From contig NC_053049.1 in assembly GCF_003473485.1 (NCBI RefSeq), positions 8,246,001 through 8,310,000 on the forward strand: 64,000 nucleotides of DNA. The letters run 5' to 3'. Shown here piece after piece: positions 49,555 through 61,728 of the stretch (position 1 is its first letter; each line of letters begins with the position of its first letter). The notes under the pieces were generated by a model that was not told the origin of the DNA, did not search any database, and was given only the letters and a program-made list of their open reading frames with translations. The stretch comes from Medicago truncatula (taxonomy: Eukaryota > Streptophyta > Magnoliopsida > Fabales > Fabaceae). The position numbers were made by a program, and so were the translations under genes.

Positions 49555-50815
49555 TGTTGGAACATATGTGGAAATTGAGTAATTGACTAAACACAAATTC
49601 CCACAATGGGTAGAACTAGCATAGTGTGAATTGAAAAAAGTGAAAGTCCCACATCGGATGGATCACACATTAGTAGTGTTTATATAGTAGGGGTGTACCT
49701 CTAATTAACGGGGGTACATAATTATGTGAACGAAATAAGCACTAGAGAAAAAATATATATTGATATATATATATATTATTATTTGGAAATGATAAATTAA
49801 ATAATTAATTTAATCATTATTAGAAAGTGTTTTCTTAGTCCCCAAGTTTTGATAAAAATATTTTGGAACGCAATCAAGAATATTTTGGAACGCAATCTAA
49901 AATATTTTAGTACATGATCTGAAATGTTTTGATACTCAATAATATATTTTTGTACTGAATAATATATTTTTGTACTCAATAAGATATATTTTGAGACTCA
50001 ATTTGAGATATTTTTGTACTATATCTAATATGAGAATTACTTGCTCCCAAAGTTTCTCACTTATTAGTTGTGAACTTTCTCTATAAATAGAGAGCTCACA
50101 CAGTGCTTTCCATACACCGAAATTCACAGTTGATGCTTCCTGTGCTTTTCCTCTCTTCTCCCTCCTTCGACTTGTGTCGACAAGTCCTTCTCCTTTTTTC
50201 TACTCCTTTCTGTCCATTCGGAATTAAGAGTATTCTTAAGACCATAGTCCATCGTTGGTTTATTATCCTTTCGAAAATAAGAATGGTCTTAAGAGCATAG
50301 TCCCTTCAATTATTTATTTCTCTTTAGAATAAATAATATTTTAAGATCATGATCCCTTTTTCGGTATAATAAAGATGATCTTAAATATATATTCTTCTTC
50401 AATTCTTGGAGAAGTTGGATGTTAGAATGGTAGCAATATCATATATGAGTGGTCATAGTACCATAGTTGGAGAAGTTAAAATTAGAATGGTGGTAACACC
50501 ATATTTGAGTGGTCTTACCACCATAATAGAATGGTAACAATAACATATTTGTTTCAGTATTAAAGAGTGGTCTTAGTACCATATTAGAGGGTGTTATTTT
50601 TCGAACGATCATATACGATGCAGTATTTATCGAACAACTGAGCTGTTTTATCCTGGAGGCACACGGTTGTTAGTCTACCTTGCACAATTTCGGATAGTGC
50701 CGTGACTCAACCCGGTAGGACTTCAAGAAGACTCAACATGGTAATATCTTCGGTGGTGATTTCGACTTTATTAAAAAGGTATGCTTCTGAACCCGAAAAA
50801 CAACAATTTACAACA
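49555..50815 (+). repeat. Copia 3' LTR
   Basis: Starts TGTTGGAACATATG after the polypurine tract and ends with CAACA at 50805 or 50815 (inverted TGTTG...CAACA). It contains TATAAATAGAGAG at about 50083. Repeats of the type AGAATGGT(A/G)(G/A)...ATAT with TTGAGTGGTC occur at 50425-50580. (TA)n near 49756. Confidence 0.7.
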
Positions 50816-51071
50816 ATGCCTATTTTGTTTTTCGAAGTTTTGAACTATTCTTTTGTTTAAGCATTAATTGACTATTCCTCTTGTTACTATTATAAGAAAA
50901 AAAATATTTAGATTTTTTATTAAAGAATATTTTGAATTTATTGAATAGTTTATGTATGTAAAATTTATAATAACGATCAGATGAAGTAATTATTAAATTT
51001 TGTCAAAGAAATAAACTTATGACTCAATTAATCAAAATAAAATTTATACCGGAAAAATTTAACAAAGAGAA

Positions 51072-51137
51072 TTTTGCGCCAAAACCTAAAAGCATGTGAA
51101 GAAGCTGTACTAGTAGTGTCTTTTTTTGGCGCCAAAA
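51072..51137 (+). promoter_or_regulatory. Two E2F-type sites in a 54-bp tandem repeat upstream of MAP65
   Basis: TTTTGCGCCAAAA (51072-51084) and the perfect 14-bp palindrome TTTTGGCGCCAAAA (51124-51137) lie 120-185 bp before the ATG. They match the E2F/DP consensus TTTSSCGC. The surrounding unit (GCGCCAAAAC... AGCATGTGAAGAAGC) is duplicated at a 54-bp offset. This suggests S-phase-linked transcription of a cell-division gene. Nothing else is recognised at 50820-51070. Confidence 0.65.
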
Positions 51138-51255
51138 CCCAATAGCATGTGAAGAAGCGGTAGTCTCTTTTGAAACTGAGAAGGAGGATTCAATTCAAGT
51201 CCGTAGTAGAAACAAACGAATCTTCGCTATCTTCATTGTTACCTTCTTTGCAAAA

Positions 51256-54200
51256 ATGGCCTCCACGCATCCTTTTCTCTCTCCTTCTGGTACCACCCGC
51301 GGCGATTCTCTCCTCCATCAATTGCAGGTTCTTTACTTCAAGCTTTTTTTATTTATTTATTTATTTTTTATGTATTTTGAGTGATGGAAATTATTGAAAT
51401 TTGAATCTGTCACTTAAAGGTTCGATTCATCACAGTTTCTTTCTTTCATTTTCAGCTCATTTGGTTTTGGATAATGATGATAAAAATGTTCTATTTTATT
51501 GTTATGCTGAATCGTTTAATGATTTTTATACTCGTGACATCTACGGGTTTCTTAACTATATGTTTGCTAGTTCGATTTCTGGCGTAAATCTTGAAAAGGT
51601 TCGGTGTGTGTTTGGCGGAAATCATGGATGCGGTAGCCAATTAAATACCGATTCGTTCCTTCCTTCATATTTTTCTTAATGTTCGCATTATTTTCCGAAT
51701 GAAAAATATCTGTTGGGTGATGTTGTATTTTATATAAAAATCTTGGTTTACCTCAGAAAGATGGTGTGCTGTGTGCATAATTGAAAAAGAGTATTCTGAT
51801 AATCCCTTTCTATTGGTGGTTAAATTATTGTCTTAATTAGAAATAGAATAAGTAGTAATAGCAATTACTCTTACTTGTTTTTAATCATAAATCGACTGAA
51901 ACGTTGATGGATATATGAATGTATACTTTTGTGAATGCATTAATGACCTAAAGTTTTGTTTTTTTTAGGCGATATGGGATGAGACTGGAGAATGGAGTGA
52001 CACTGATAGAGACAATATGCTTCTTCAGATAGAGCAAGAGTATAGTGAAATTTATCATAGAAAAGTTGAGGACACCATAAAACACAAAGATTACTTGAAT
52101 AAGGTGTTGGATGATTTTCAATCTGAAATCGCTAATATCGCTTCTTCTCTAGGGGAAGATTATGTGTCATTCTCACGGGTATGTTCCATTGACATACTAT
52201 GGAACCTAAAACTTTCCATAGTTGAATTTTGTTTGCTCTCTCTTTAAATCTTTTATGCATTTATTAGTTACTTTTATTTTCCTTACTGTTTACTTAGATA
52301 GAAGACTGTACTCTTAACTCTTTATTATACATATGCATATGTGCAGTTATTTATGAAATTGAACTTCACAGATGCATTTTTTTTTTCTTTTTCATTTTTT
52401 CTAATATTGTGTTTCTTTGTGCTGTAATCATTATCAGATTCGTTGATTAATTATGTCCTTCTATTCTTTTGAGTTAATAACTGCAATCCCTGTTTGATGA
52501 TTCCTGAATCTCTTGTTTGCTCTTCTTCACAATTAGAATTTGACGAATTGAATCTTCCTGATAAATATTCATCCAACTTAGTTCTGCTTTTGACAGGGAA
52601 AGGGCACTCTGAAGCAGCAATTAGCCAACATCATACCTGTCGTGGAGGACTTGAGGTTCAAGAAGAAAGAGAGAGTCAAGGAAATTTTAGAAATAAAGTC
52701 CCAAATTTCTCAGATACGTGCTGAAAAAGCAGGCTGTGGACAGTCCAAAGGTGTCACGGATCAAGATGTGGATCAATGTGATCTGACCATGGAAAAATTA
52801 GGGAAACTCAAATCACATCTCAATGAACTTCAAAATGAAAAGGTGCTACCAAATTCAAAATATAGTCACATAATATTGGTACCTCCAAGTTTTTTTAGTT
52901 CCTATTAAGTGTTAGCTTAATATGCTTCCTTTTTTCTCTCAGAACATACGCCATCAGAAAGTGAAGAGTCATATCAGTACTATCAGTGAGCTTTCAGCAG
53001 TAATGTCAATTGATATTTCGGAGATTTTAAATGGTATCCATCCAAGCTTGAACGACTCATCAAATGGTGCACAACAATCCATTAGTGATGAAACTCTTGC
53101 TAGACTAAATGAATCTGTTCTTTTATTAAAGCAGGAAAAGCAACAAAGTCTACAAAAGGTGACATTTTCTGATCTAGATGAAATACTGCAAATGAATTTA
53201 TACCCGTGGTTGCTGTACGTGTCTCACTGTTGCTATTGCAAGTAATACGGCTGGATCATCTCATTCGATACATCAAATGATCACCGTTAAAGCTGTACCA
53301 ACAGTTATAGTTTAGTGTTAAATGGTTATTGGTATCCTAATCAATTTACTCATTTCTTGCATCGAATTGCAGTAGCTTTTGCTACCTGTCTCTTAATTTC
53401 TTGCTGATATCACAATTGTTTTGATGTCCTAATGTCCTACTTTGTATACAATTGGAATTTCGAATAAGGTGATTAGAATGTATTGGACAGTCAACTCAAT
53501 GGTTTAAAAAATAAGGTTTAAGATGCAACGAATGAAGCAGAACTCGTAATTTTTCTTTGCTTTTCTAATTTTTTTATTTATGGAACACTTTTTTCCAATA
53601 GGTTCTTGAAGATTTATGAATATAATTTCACTTTCTTGCAGGTACAATTTTTGGAAGAGTTATGGGATTTTATGGGGATAACAACTGATGAGCAAAAGGC
53701 CGTTTGCGACGATGTTATTGGATTAATTTCAGCATCAGTTGACGAAGTGTCAATCCACGGGAGCCTTTCTAATGATATCGTTAAGCAGGTGAAACCTTCA
53801 ACGACTTGAACTTGCATTGCAATTTTAATTTCTATCATCTGAATTTTAGTTGCTTGATCATTTATATTTATGTAGGTTGATGTTGAAGTTCAGCGCTTAC
53901 AAGTTTTGAATCCCAGTAAGATGAAGGAATTTGTGTTTAAAAGACAGAAGGAATTAGCGTTTAAAAGACAGAATGAACTTGAAGAAATTCATAGAGGAGC
54001 ACACATGGATATGGATGCTAAAGCTGCTAGACAGATTCTGACCGACCTCATAGGTACATAAACTATCCCTGAAGTGTTGTTGAATTTTTTTTCTTGAAAT
54101 TTAAACGTGGCTACGTACAAATGTACCATTAGCTTCCGTTTTCTTCCCTCTTAAATACACTCTCGACCTGATGTACAGACATTGTTGTCAGAATCCTAAT

Positions 54201-57200
54201 CAGAATCGTGAAAACCCACAATTTTGCGATTTCACTCACCCCTACCAATCCGGATCATGAATAGAATCCTGAGTTGAGTAAAATTCCTGCGAAATCGCAT
54301 GAAAACATGAAATCAGCGTGAAATAGTGTGATTCCATATGATTCTAACGATCTTGGCTGAATCGTTTTTGTTTAAGCTTTGTGTTTAAGATTTGAGACTT
54401 CGAGTCATTTCTGTTTAAGATTTGAGACTTGGTTGTTTTATGTTTGTTTAAGATTTGAAACTTTTAGTTGTTTATGCACCATATAATATATTTTTAGTAT
54501 CATTTTTGTTTTGGTAGGATCCTTTGATCTTGATTGCGATTTTATGTTTTACGACTGTTCTATCCCCTTTCGATCCTACAAGATTGAGTAGAATCTTTCA
54601 ATCGTTGTTGCGATCTTATGTTTTATGATCTTGCTATCCCTTTCGATCTGATGTAAGATCTCGATTCTGACAACCTTGGTTACAGACTTATGCGTGCATC
54701 CATAATGCTTAATGGCTTTGCAGGTAATATTGATATGTCTGAATTGCTTCAAGGCATGGATAAACAAATCAGAAAGGCCAAAGAGCAAGCTCAAAGCAGA
54801 AGAGATATCATAGACAGGGTGGCGGAATGGAAATCTGCAGCTGAGGAGGAAAAGTGGTTAGATGAATATGAAAGGGTAGATAACTTTATTCAGTTTATTT
54901 CATTCTTAAATAAAGCCATAGATTGATGCAGTTGAAATTTATCACCATAGAGTACAACAAATGTTCTTTTATATCATTTATATCTGCAAATATTTTTATG
55001 ATTGTTTTCAACCTACATATTTAGCTTATCGTTGTCAAAAGGGAAGCTGGTGACTGTCATATGCACATAATTTACCATAGTTTATACTTTATTGTCGTTT
55101 CTTGGTAATTCAATTTGAGTTTATACTTTATTTTCGTTCATTGGTAATTCAATTTGAGTTTCTTTGGTTTCCTTTTAATGTATTTTTTTGAATAAATTCC
55201 TTTTTAATATTTAACTATCGACTATTTTATAGCCTTAATCTAATATTTAGCTTAGGTAGGGTGGTCCTGTGCATTGTCCTCACTGAAAACCTCAAGTATT
55301 CTTACGTGTGATATAAATCATTTATCTACAAGCATTCACTCATAAATTTAGTTATTAGGATAATTGATCATTGACAGTTTACATGTAATATGCGCATGTA
55401 GATAGTATAACATCTTATAGATTCTTTATGTAAGGAGTTTGATGATTCTGAACAATCGGTTGTTGAATTTGCTTCAATATCTTGATTGTGTTCTTTGTAA
55501 ATGTGGTAATGGTATCTCACCGTATCTATGGTGCGTAAAAGAATATTAGATTAAGTTTTAAACATTCTCTGATTTGGTCATTTTGCAGTATCTTGAAAAT
55601 GAAATCATAAAAGTTACTGACATCAATACTAAGCTATCCATGATGGTCATTGATGGCATTTGTGTACTTTGACTTTGTTATCAGAAGTTAATTCATCAAT
55701 TCGAACTAGTAAAATGAAATTTATTTTGGGATCATAGAAGAATCTAAAACATGGTGAATGCATTATGAGAATTTTTTGTTGGCACAAAATACATTGTTGC
55801 GTAGGATGCAATGAATTTTTTTTTATTTTTTTTTGTTTCTATATGATTTAGTCTCATAACATGTAACATTTAAAAGATTTTCGCTAAGTCTCAAGTTGAT
55901 GAATTTTGTCATTTTAAAGCAAAATCAAATTTACCATTGATCAGTTAAAAATGTTTGATAAGCTTTCTATTGTTTTCATTTGAAGCGTGCGGAGAAAGCG
56001 CGGATTCTTGTCACCCAGATTCCATGTGAGTCATTATTTTATTTTGATTTTTTTATTTATATTAGTTTGAGTTGATCTAGCGAATCTTGATTATTTTGAT
56101 AGATATTTATGCCTTCATGTTAAGGGAAACCTGTGAACTAGTTGCTGCTTATGCTTGAATCATAATGCTGTTAAGATGCTAGTGTTATTTATAACATACC
56201 GAGTGATTCCAAGTATGGCCGTATATAGTTTGATTATGCGATGCTGTTAATCAATATTTTAAAAATCTGACCGGTGATCAAATTGGCGAGATCTGCAGAT
56301 CATGGTTTAATTAGCTCAACCATGGTTTAACTGGATGACTAATGAATAAATAAAAAAAGTAAATGGTATTAAAGTACGAAATTGAACCAACTGGCAAGCT
56401 GGCTGGTTCCTAGTTCAACCAGTTGGTAACTATCTACCTTATTTTTAAGTGAAAGAAGCCACATCATTATTATAAGCAAAACATCACTTTTGAATAGTTG
56501 ATGCATTATAGACCAGACACATCAATTATTCAATGAACCTAAAAAGTTTTGTTTTGCTTGTAATAGCGATAGGAGGGAATATGATTTAGCTCCTATTATC
56601 TTTATCTAAGAAATCTTTACTAGTGAGGCCACAAAGGTTTTCCATTTGCGAGTAGCTACTGAATCTGCGCGATCAACAAACTGCCAATTAGAAACTTCTG
56701 ACCTTGCTTGACTGACAAAAAGCTTTTCATTTTGAAAGTGAATTCAAAATCTATATAACTTTAATGGCATTATAGTATAAGCGGAATTTTGAAAGGAGTG
56801 AATTCAATAAATGTGGGGAGAATGAGATTAGCTTTATCCAATACAAGATTATCATCATTTTATATGTAGTTCAAAATTTCATGTCAGGCTTCTTGAAGCT
56901 CAGGTCTGCTTGAAGTTTGATTTTCTCAAAAGCTTTTTGTTGGATGGTATAAAGTGTTTACACTCACTGGGTGAAAATAGTAAATTAAGGTCAACTAGGC
57001 CATTGATTTTTTTGTAAAATTTTAGTAAGAAGCAGCATCGAAGTTACAATTGTTATTTTTTTCGGATTTCCAATTATTGGATTTGGAATAGAAATGGGTC
57101 ATGTTAATAAGTGAAAACCTTTATTTTACGTTCAAAAGTTGGCAGATTAGTATGATTAGGTAATCACTCTTGTCTCTCATAGCTTGAATATCATATGCGA

Positions 57201-58349
57201 AGGACTGAAAATAATTCTCATTTGAGAAAGTGCATATACAAGTGCTTAGTTCTAGGCTGTAACTTGTAGTATTATTATGCCGCTAATTTCCTCATTCTCT
57301 CAACTCTAACTATCCTTACAATTTTTTACTGAGCAGCTCGCTTAACACTAACCATCCTTCCAATTTTTTACTGAGCAGCTATGGTAGAGAATTTGACTAC
57401 AAAAGTGAAAACATGGGAGACAAACGAAGAAAAAAGTTTCTTATATGAAAAGGTGATGATGACTATACTATGTTATTGACTATAATATGCAGAATGATTA
57501 GTCAGGTTCTGACTCAATTATTTCAGGTTCCATTATTGAATAGCTTGCATGAATACAACGTACAAAGGCAACTGAGAGAAGAAGAGAAGCGAAAATCTCG
57601 GGTATGACTTACAGTCATGATATATTTTCTCCCTCTATCGTTCTTCTCTTACATCTTACTTCTTCTATATCGTTGAACTTAAAATCTATTCTGAACGAAA
57701 ATTAATCTTCAGTTTCCGTCAAGCTCATATTTATTCCTTTTGATATTATTTTTGGCTTATTCAAAAATTTATTTCAACATTGTCTATAATCAAGTGATTT
57801 TTTTTATCACCCATGTTATACAAAGATTGGACAAAATAATGTTGTCGAGTAAATTGATCATTACCGCCATTCTATGGTATGACCATGCATTACTGATACT
57901 ATTAAATGAACAAAAATGACAAACACAGAAGATAAGTTTTGAAGGTTAAATTTGGTTTTAGTTCTCATAAATATGACTATTTGCTTTTAATTCTCCTCCT
58001 TTAAAAAGTATCATTTTGATCCTTAGGTTTTGAAATACACCACTTATAGTCCTTCACCCTAACACCGTTCAGTTAAATAATGATGTATCTCACAGAAAGA
58101 CAAGTCATTAGTGCCAATGTGGTCAATTAAATTTAGTTGACAGGGGATATAGAAATTGAAAAATGTCCTATACCACTGCACAAAGAAATCAAGTCTCTGC
58201 ACTATTTTTGTCACAATTTAATTTGGATGGCAATTGATTGTTAACAGGAGCAGAAGCAGGTTAATGAACAACTTGCTGTAGAGCAAGAAGCAGTGTCTGG
58301 TTCAGGATCTGCAACAAAGAAGCCGTCTGAACCAGAGCACTCATGTTAG
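51256..58349 (+). CDS. MAP65: MAP65/Ase1/PRC1-type microtubule-associated protein, short divergent form
   Basis: MAP65 proteins cross-link antiparallel microtubules in the spindle midzone and phragmoplast. Exons: 51256-51327, 51969-52178, 52597-52842, 52943-53158, 53642-53788, 53876-54053, 54724-54875, 55986-56025, 57379-57452, 57527-57601, 58248-58349. All are GT/AG and in frame (503 aa + stop). Family blocks: AIWDETGEWSDTDRDNMLLQIEQE (dimerisation rod), EELWDFMGITTDEQ, FKRQNELEEIHRGAHMD, DMDKQIRKAKEQAQSRRDI, RAEKARILVTQIP, VPLLNSLHEYNVQRQLREEEKR. The protein is mostly coiled coil. Oddities: the segment that normally precedes RAEKAR (NRYNASRGAHLNLK-type, part of the microtubule-binding region) is absent; residues KEFVFKRQ-KELAFKRQ are a tandem duplication; the basic C-terminal tail is short. 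MAP65 identity is firm; full function is doubtful. Confidence 0.88.
57306..57380 (+). repeat. Duplicated splice-acceptor segment in MAP65
   Basis: CCTTACAATTTTTTACTGAGCAGCT and a near-copy lie 41 bp apart. The second ends at the acceptor used for the 57379 exon; the first offers the same AG without a following exon. Confidence 0.7.
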
Positions 58350-59340
58350 CACCATATCTGGGACACCAACTGGGCGCTGAATGCATACTCCTTCAAGCCA
58401 TTATGGAATCTCGGGTACAAAGGATCGCAGAGAAAGTGCAGAGTGAATAACATAACTCCAGTGAACTATGTTTCTCTTCCAAAAGTTGATTCTGTTTCAT
58501 GGAGCAGTTAAAGCCGCCCATCAAATTTGACTCATGTAAATCAGTTTTCTCTGTATATGTGCTTATTCTAGAAACTCTGTTTCTTTTTGCTCTCTAACAA
58601 AATAGAGATTGGTGTTAACTTGGGGTGTTGATTGTGAATTCTTACATGACAGATGACAAGACTAACTGTAGGCTCAATGCAGAAAGATTGTATAAGTTGT
58701 GGTGGGCTAATAGAAATAAATTACAGAAAAGTCATCCATACATACTCATTCATGTCGGTAGTTGCAATAAGTTTTGTAGTTTCAACTTTACTAGAGTTGG
58801 AACACATGAAAGAAGTATGATGTAGTCTTAAGCTTTTTGTTTGTGTGTATTATATAATGGGATTTTCTAACTGAAGACACCTTGTGAAAAAAAATAAAAA
58901 ATGAAAGCCTATCACGTGCATCTTCTACAACTCAGTAATTCAAAGTAGGATTAGTTCTTGACATCGCAGCACTCCATTGATAAATCTTATTTTAGTAAAA
59001 CATATTCTATTTAATAATATTTATTTTAGATTTCCATTTAATAACTCTAAGGTTATTTGGATGATATATCATTGTAATTTGATGGATTGCATATTGTTTT
59101 AGTTCGCTATAGTATTAGATAGTTATTATCATATTATATTTTTATGTCGGGCTTCTTTTGTTTTAAACAACTGTAATCTTAAAAAATTGTATGCAAATGG
59201 TTAGATACATTGTGAAGATGTAATCTTTTGACAAATTTTAAAGACATTTCTTAACATATTCAATTGCAAAATATACAGTTTATGTTGCATAATTTGAAGA
59301 TATCCAATTGCAATAAAGCGTGGCTGTAGTCTGCAATTTA
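58350..59340. other. MAP65 3' region and intergenic DNA
   Basis: Immediately after the MAP65 stop there is presumably 3' UTR to about 58830; no further gene is recognised. Confidence 0.4.
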
Positions 59341-59348
59341 AAATTTAG

Positions 59349-59709
59349 GATAATAATCATTCTGGTCTCTGAATTGAATGTGTAATAAGTAACCACAGTA
59401 ATCTTTCAGTTATCGAGATTTTAAAATAGTTTTTGATTGTGCACTATGTTAGTCAAGATAGTCTATTACCTTAAATATTTGGTTAATATTATCATATGAG
59501 TCTCTCATAATATTTACTTATTGTTATATTAGTCTCTATAAATACTTACGGTCATATCAGTCCTTTTATAAAAAATAGTTAATGTCGATATTGAGGGAAT
59601 ATTTTGACTAGCGAAATGCACAATCAAAAATTATTTTGAATTTTGATACATTAAAGGACTGTTGTGACTACTCATTATACATTCAAGAACCAAAATGACT
59701 ATTAACCCT
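59349..59709. mobile_element. Foldback MITE, diverged
   Basis: The left arm (GATAATAATCATTCTGGTC ... TTTTTGATTGTGCACTATG) is complementary to the right arm (complement GGTTAATAGTCATTTTGG ... TTTTTGATTGTGCATTTCG) over about 100 bp. I see no clean target duplication. Confidence 0.6.
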
Positions 59710-59869
59710 TAGAATAATAGAATGAAGCACACTTGTTTCAAGATTCTCAAACAAAAATGATGTTGAGTTGATTCAACTTGACCGCATCCACTCACACAAA
59801 AATGATGTTATGGAGAAATAATGTCACGTCTGACAAAGTTGTCCTTTGTCGGTAATCTGTTGCGCAAAA

Positions 59870-60120
59870 GGCGTCAGTCACAAATTGACACCTTCAATGG
59901 AACATGTTTGTACCGGACACTCTCCAAAACCGCATCCAAGGTATGATCCTCATGATGAATGAGCAACTGGTAGACACAAGGAACAGTGTAACCATCTCCT
60001 TGATTGGGAAGCCACTTCCATTCATCCAAATTATTAACCTGTAAAGAGACACCAAGTAAAATAGCCTTACACTCTTCTACCATCTCCTCCTCCCAGACAA
60101 ACAACCGACGCCGCCATTTT
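59870..60120 (-). pseudogene. LINE fragment (RT zinc-binding region)
   Basis: Reads WEEEMVEECKAILLGVSLQ, LDEWKWLPNQGDGYTV and KHVPLKVSI, close to WEEELVEECRALLLTVSLQ in the LINE at 18563. A short broken piece. Confidence 0.7.
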
Positions 60121-60238
60121 CAAGCTCCTCCCCTTCACCTCAACCTAAGGAAAACATCTCAGCCAATATGAATTGTTGCAGATGAAGAAATAAGAGAAGA
60201 TAGAGGATTATTTTTTAAACAATCAATAACTAGATGAA

Positions 60239-60425
60239 GCGATGTGGTGAAACTCTTCTAATAAGGCAATCATAGAAAAGATTCTTAGAACGGTGCCATC
60301 TCGATTTGATGACATGGGGATAACCATAAAAGAAGAAACAAAGGATCCAAATGATATTGAGATTGAAGAACTTCAAAGAGCACTTGAAGCAAAGAAAGTG
60401 TATGCGGATTGTAACATTTATTTTT
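60239..60425 (+). pseudogene. Copia gag (UBN2-type) fragment
   Basis: One frame reads KILRTVPSRFDDMGITIKEE and IEIEELQRALEAKKV, the C-terminal part of copia gag. No further copia sequence adjoins it. Confidence 0.65.
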
Positions 60426-60448
60426 GTGACAACTACAACCGCCGTATT

Positions 60449-61283
60449 CAGGGCCGTCCCTGAGTAATTGGAGGCTCGGCTCTCATATAAAAATAGGCCC
60501 CTAATAAAATAAAAACATAATTTTTTTTAAAAGAGCAATTATCAATTTAAATTAAAAATAAGATCCGTAAAGATAAAAAAAGAAGTCATTATTGTAACTA
60601 ACACAAAAAAATTGATATTCTAATCAATAATATAAAAATACAACTTCAAACGAATATCATTATCAATTTTCTAGGGTGTTATTTTCCTTAATTTGTACAA
60701 AGGAAAAAATAAAATATTTATAATGTTTTTTTAGAAAATAATTATAATGTTTTTTCTGTCAAATGAAAAATTATAATATTTGTTGTTAGTGCTTTATAAT
60801 TTTATACGATAAGTATGAGGCAAAAATTATAAGAAGAAAACAATGATATTGTGCTTTTATTTTTAAATATATAATACAATATATTAAGGACAATTTGGTT
60901 GAATTGGAGAGAAGATTGAGGAGCCTCAAATCCACACTAAATTATGTCCAAACCAAAAAGGCCTCTCATACTAAAAATAATTAATTAAAAAAGACAAATT
61001 AATTAAAGAAAAAGGGATCCTGGGTTAATTAAAGAGTAAAAAAGGAAAAAAGAAGTACTAATTTAAAAAATACCTACATTCAGAGTGTCAAACCCGAGAC
61101 TTGGATACCATCAGTTCGTGCTGTTACCGTTTGGCCATTTCAGTTTGACTTATTTATTTTTTACGCCATTCGTATATATTAAATAATTACATATATTATA
61201 TTTTAAAAAAATAATATTTAGGCCCCCAAATTTTGGAGGCTTGGCTCGCTAGAGCTGCTTGCGCTCCCTCAGGGCCGGCCTTG
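60449..61283. mobile_element. hAT-like non-autonomous element
   Basis: The ends CAGGGCCGTCCCTGAG and (complement) CAAGGCCGGCCCTGAG match at 14 of 16. Sub-terminal GGAGGCTCGGCTC and GGAGGCTTGGCTCG are direct copies. The flanks GCCGTATT and ACCGTTTA match at only 5 of 8. The 835-bp interior is AT-rich and non-coding. Confidence 0.6.
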
Positions 61284-61625
61284 ACCGTTTATACAATGCA
61301 TGTCACACGTAGGTAGATAGTAACTCCTGTTAACATAGAATTTTAACCATGTAATTCCATAAACTTACATGTTTTATTCTTTTGAGCCATTCCCATCCAC
61401 AAAAGACTCCACCTCCACTTTATAAGAGTACTAACTATTAGGATTAGGAATATAATAACCCAATTTAGTATACACGAATAATTTGACGACAAAGGGAGTA
61501 TAATTTAAAAGGGTATTTTCAGTATTTTTGATAAGGGAGGAATGCAGCTATATAAATTATTGGACAAAAAAAGAAAAAAAGATAAGATAAGGTTAAAATG
61601 ATTGATTTGAAGAAATCCTTTTGAC

Positions 61626-61701
61626 CACTGTCATTTTTCTATCGAAATTGAACCTGCTAGCTTCACTGTCATTTTTCTATCGAAATTGAACCTGCTAGCT
61701 T
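61626..61701 (+). repeat. 38-bp tandem duplication before the DUF674 gene
   Basis: CACTGTCATTTTTCTATCGA with its following bases is repeated exactly at 61626 and 61664, just upstream of the ATG at 61729. The stretch 61284-61625 shows no gene. Confidence 0.9.
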
Positions 61702-61728
61702 CATCGTTCACCACCCTCATCTCCTTCA

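Larger units (their letters stand above)
38490..50815 (+). mobile_element. Decayed Ty1-copia retrotransposon, split by Athila-type element 2
   Basis: Copia coding remnants run 38500-40898 and resume at 48815-49540 after the nested insertion. They end in the polypurine tract AAGTGGGAGAT (49544-49554) and a 3' LTR beginning TGTTGGAACATATG. I find no 5' LTR, and the 5' part of the polyprotein is missing, so the left side is truncated near the MAIN-like pseudogene. Confidence 0.8.

Noticed and set aside
55589..55671. Extra MAP65 exon after TTTTGCAG
   Set aside because: The acceptor looks good, but the peptide (YLENEIIKVTDIN...) has no family similarity and no in-phase donor follows.
61080..61140. 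tRNA-like segment
   Set aside because: Words such as GAGTTCG-type sequence are absent and no cloverleaf can be drawn; it is the interior of the hAT-like element.
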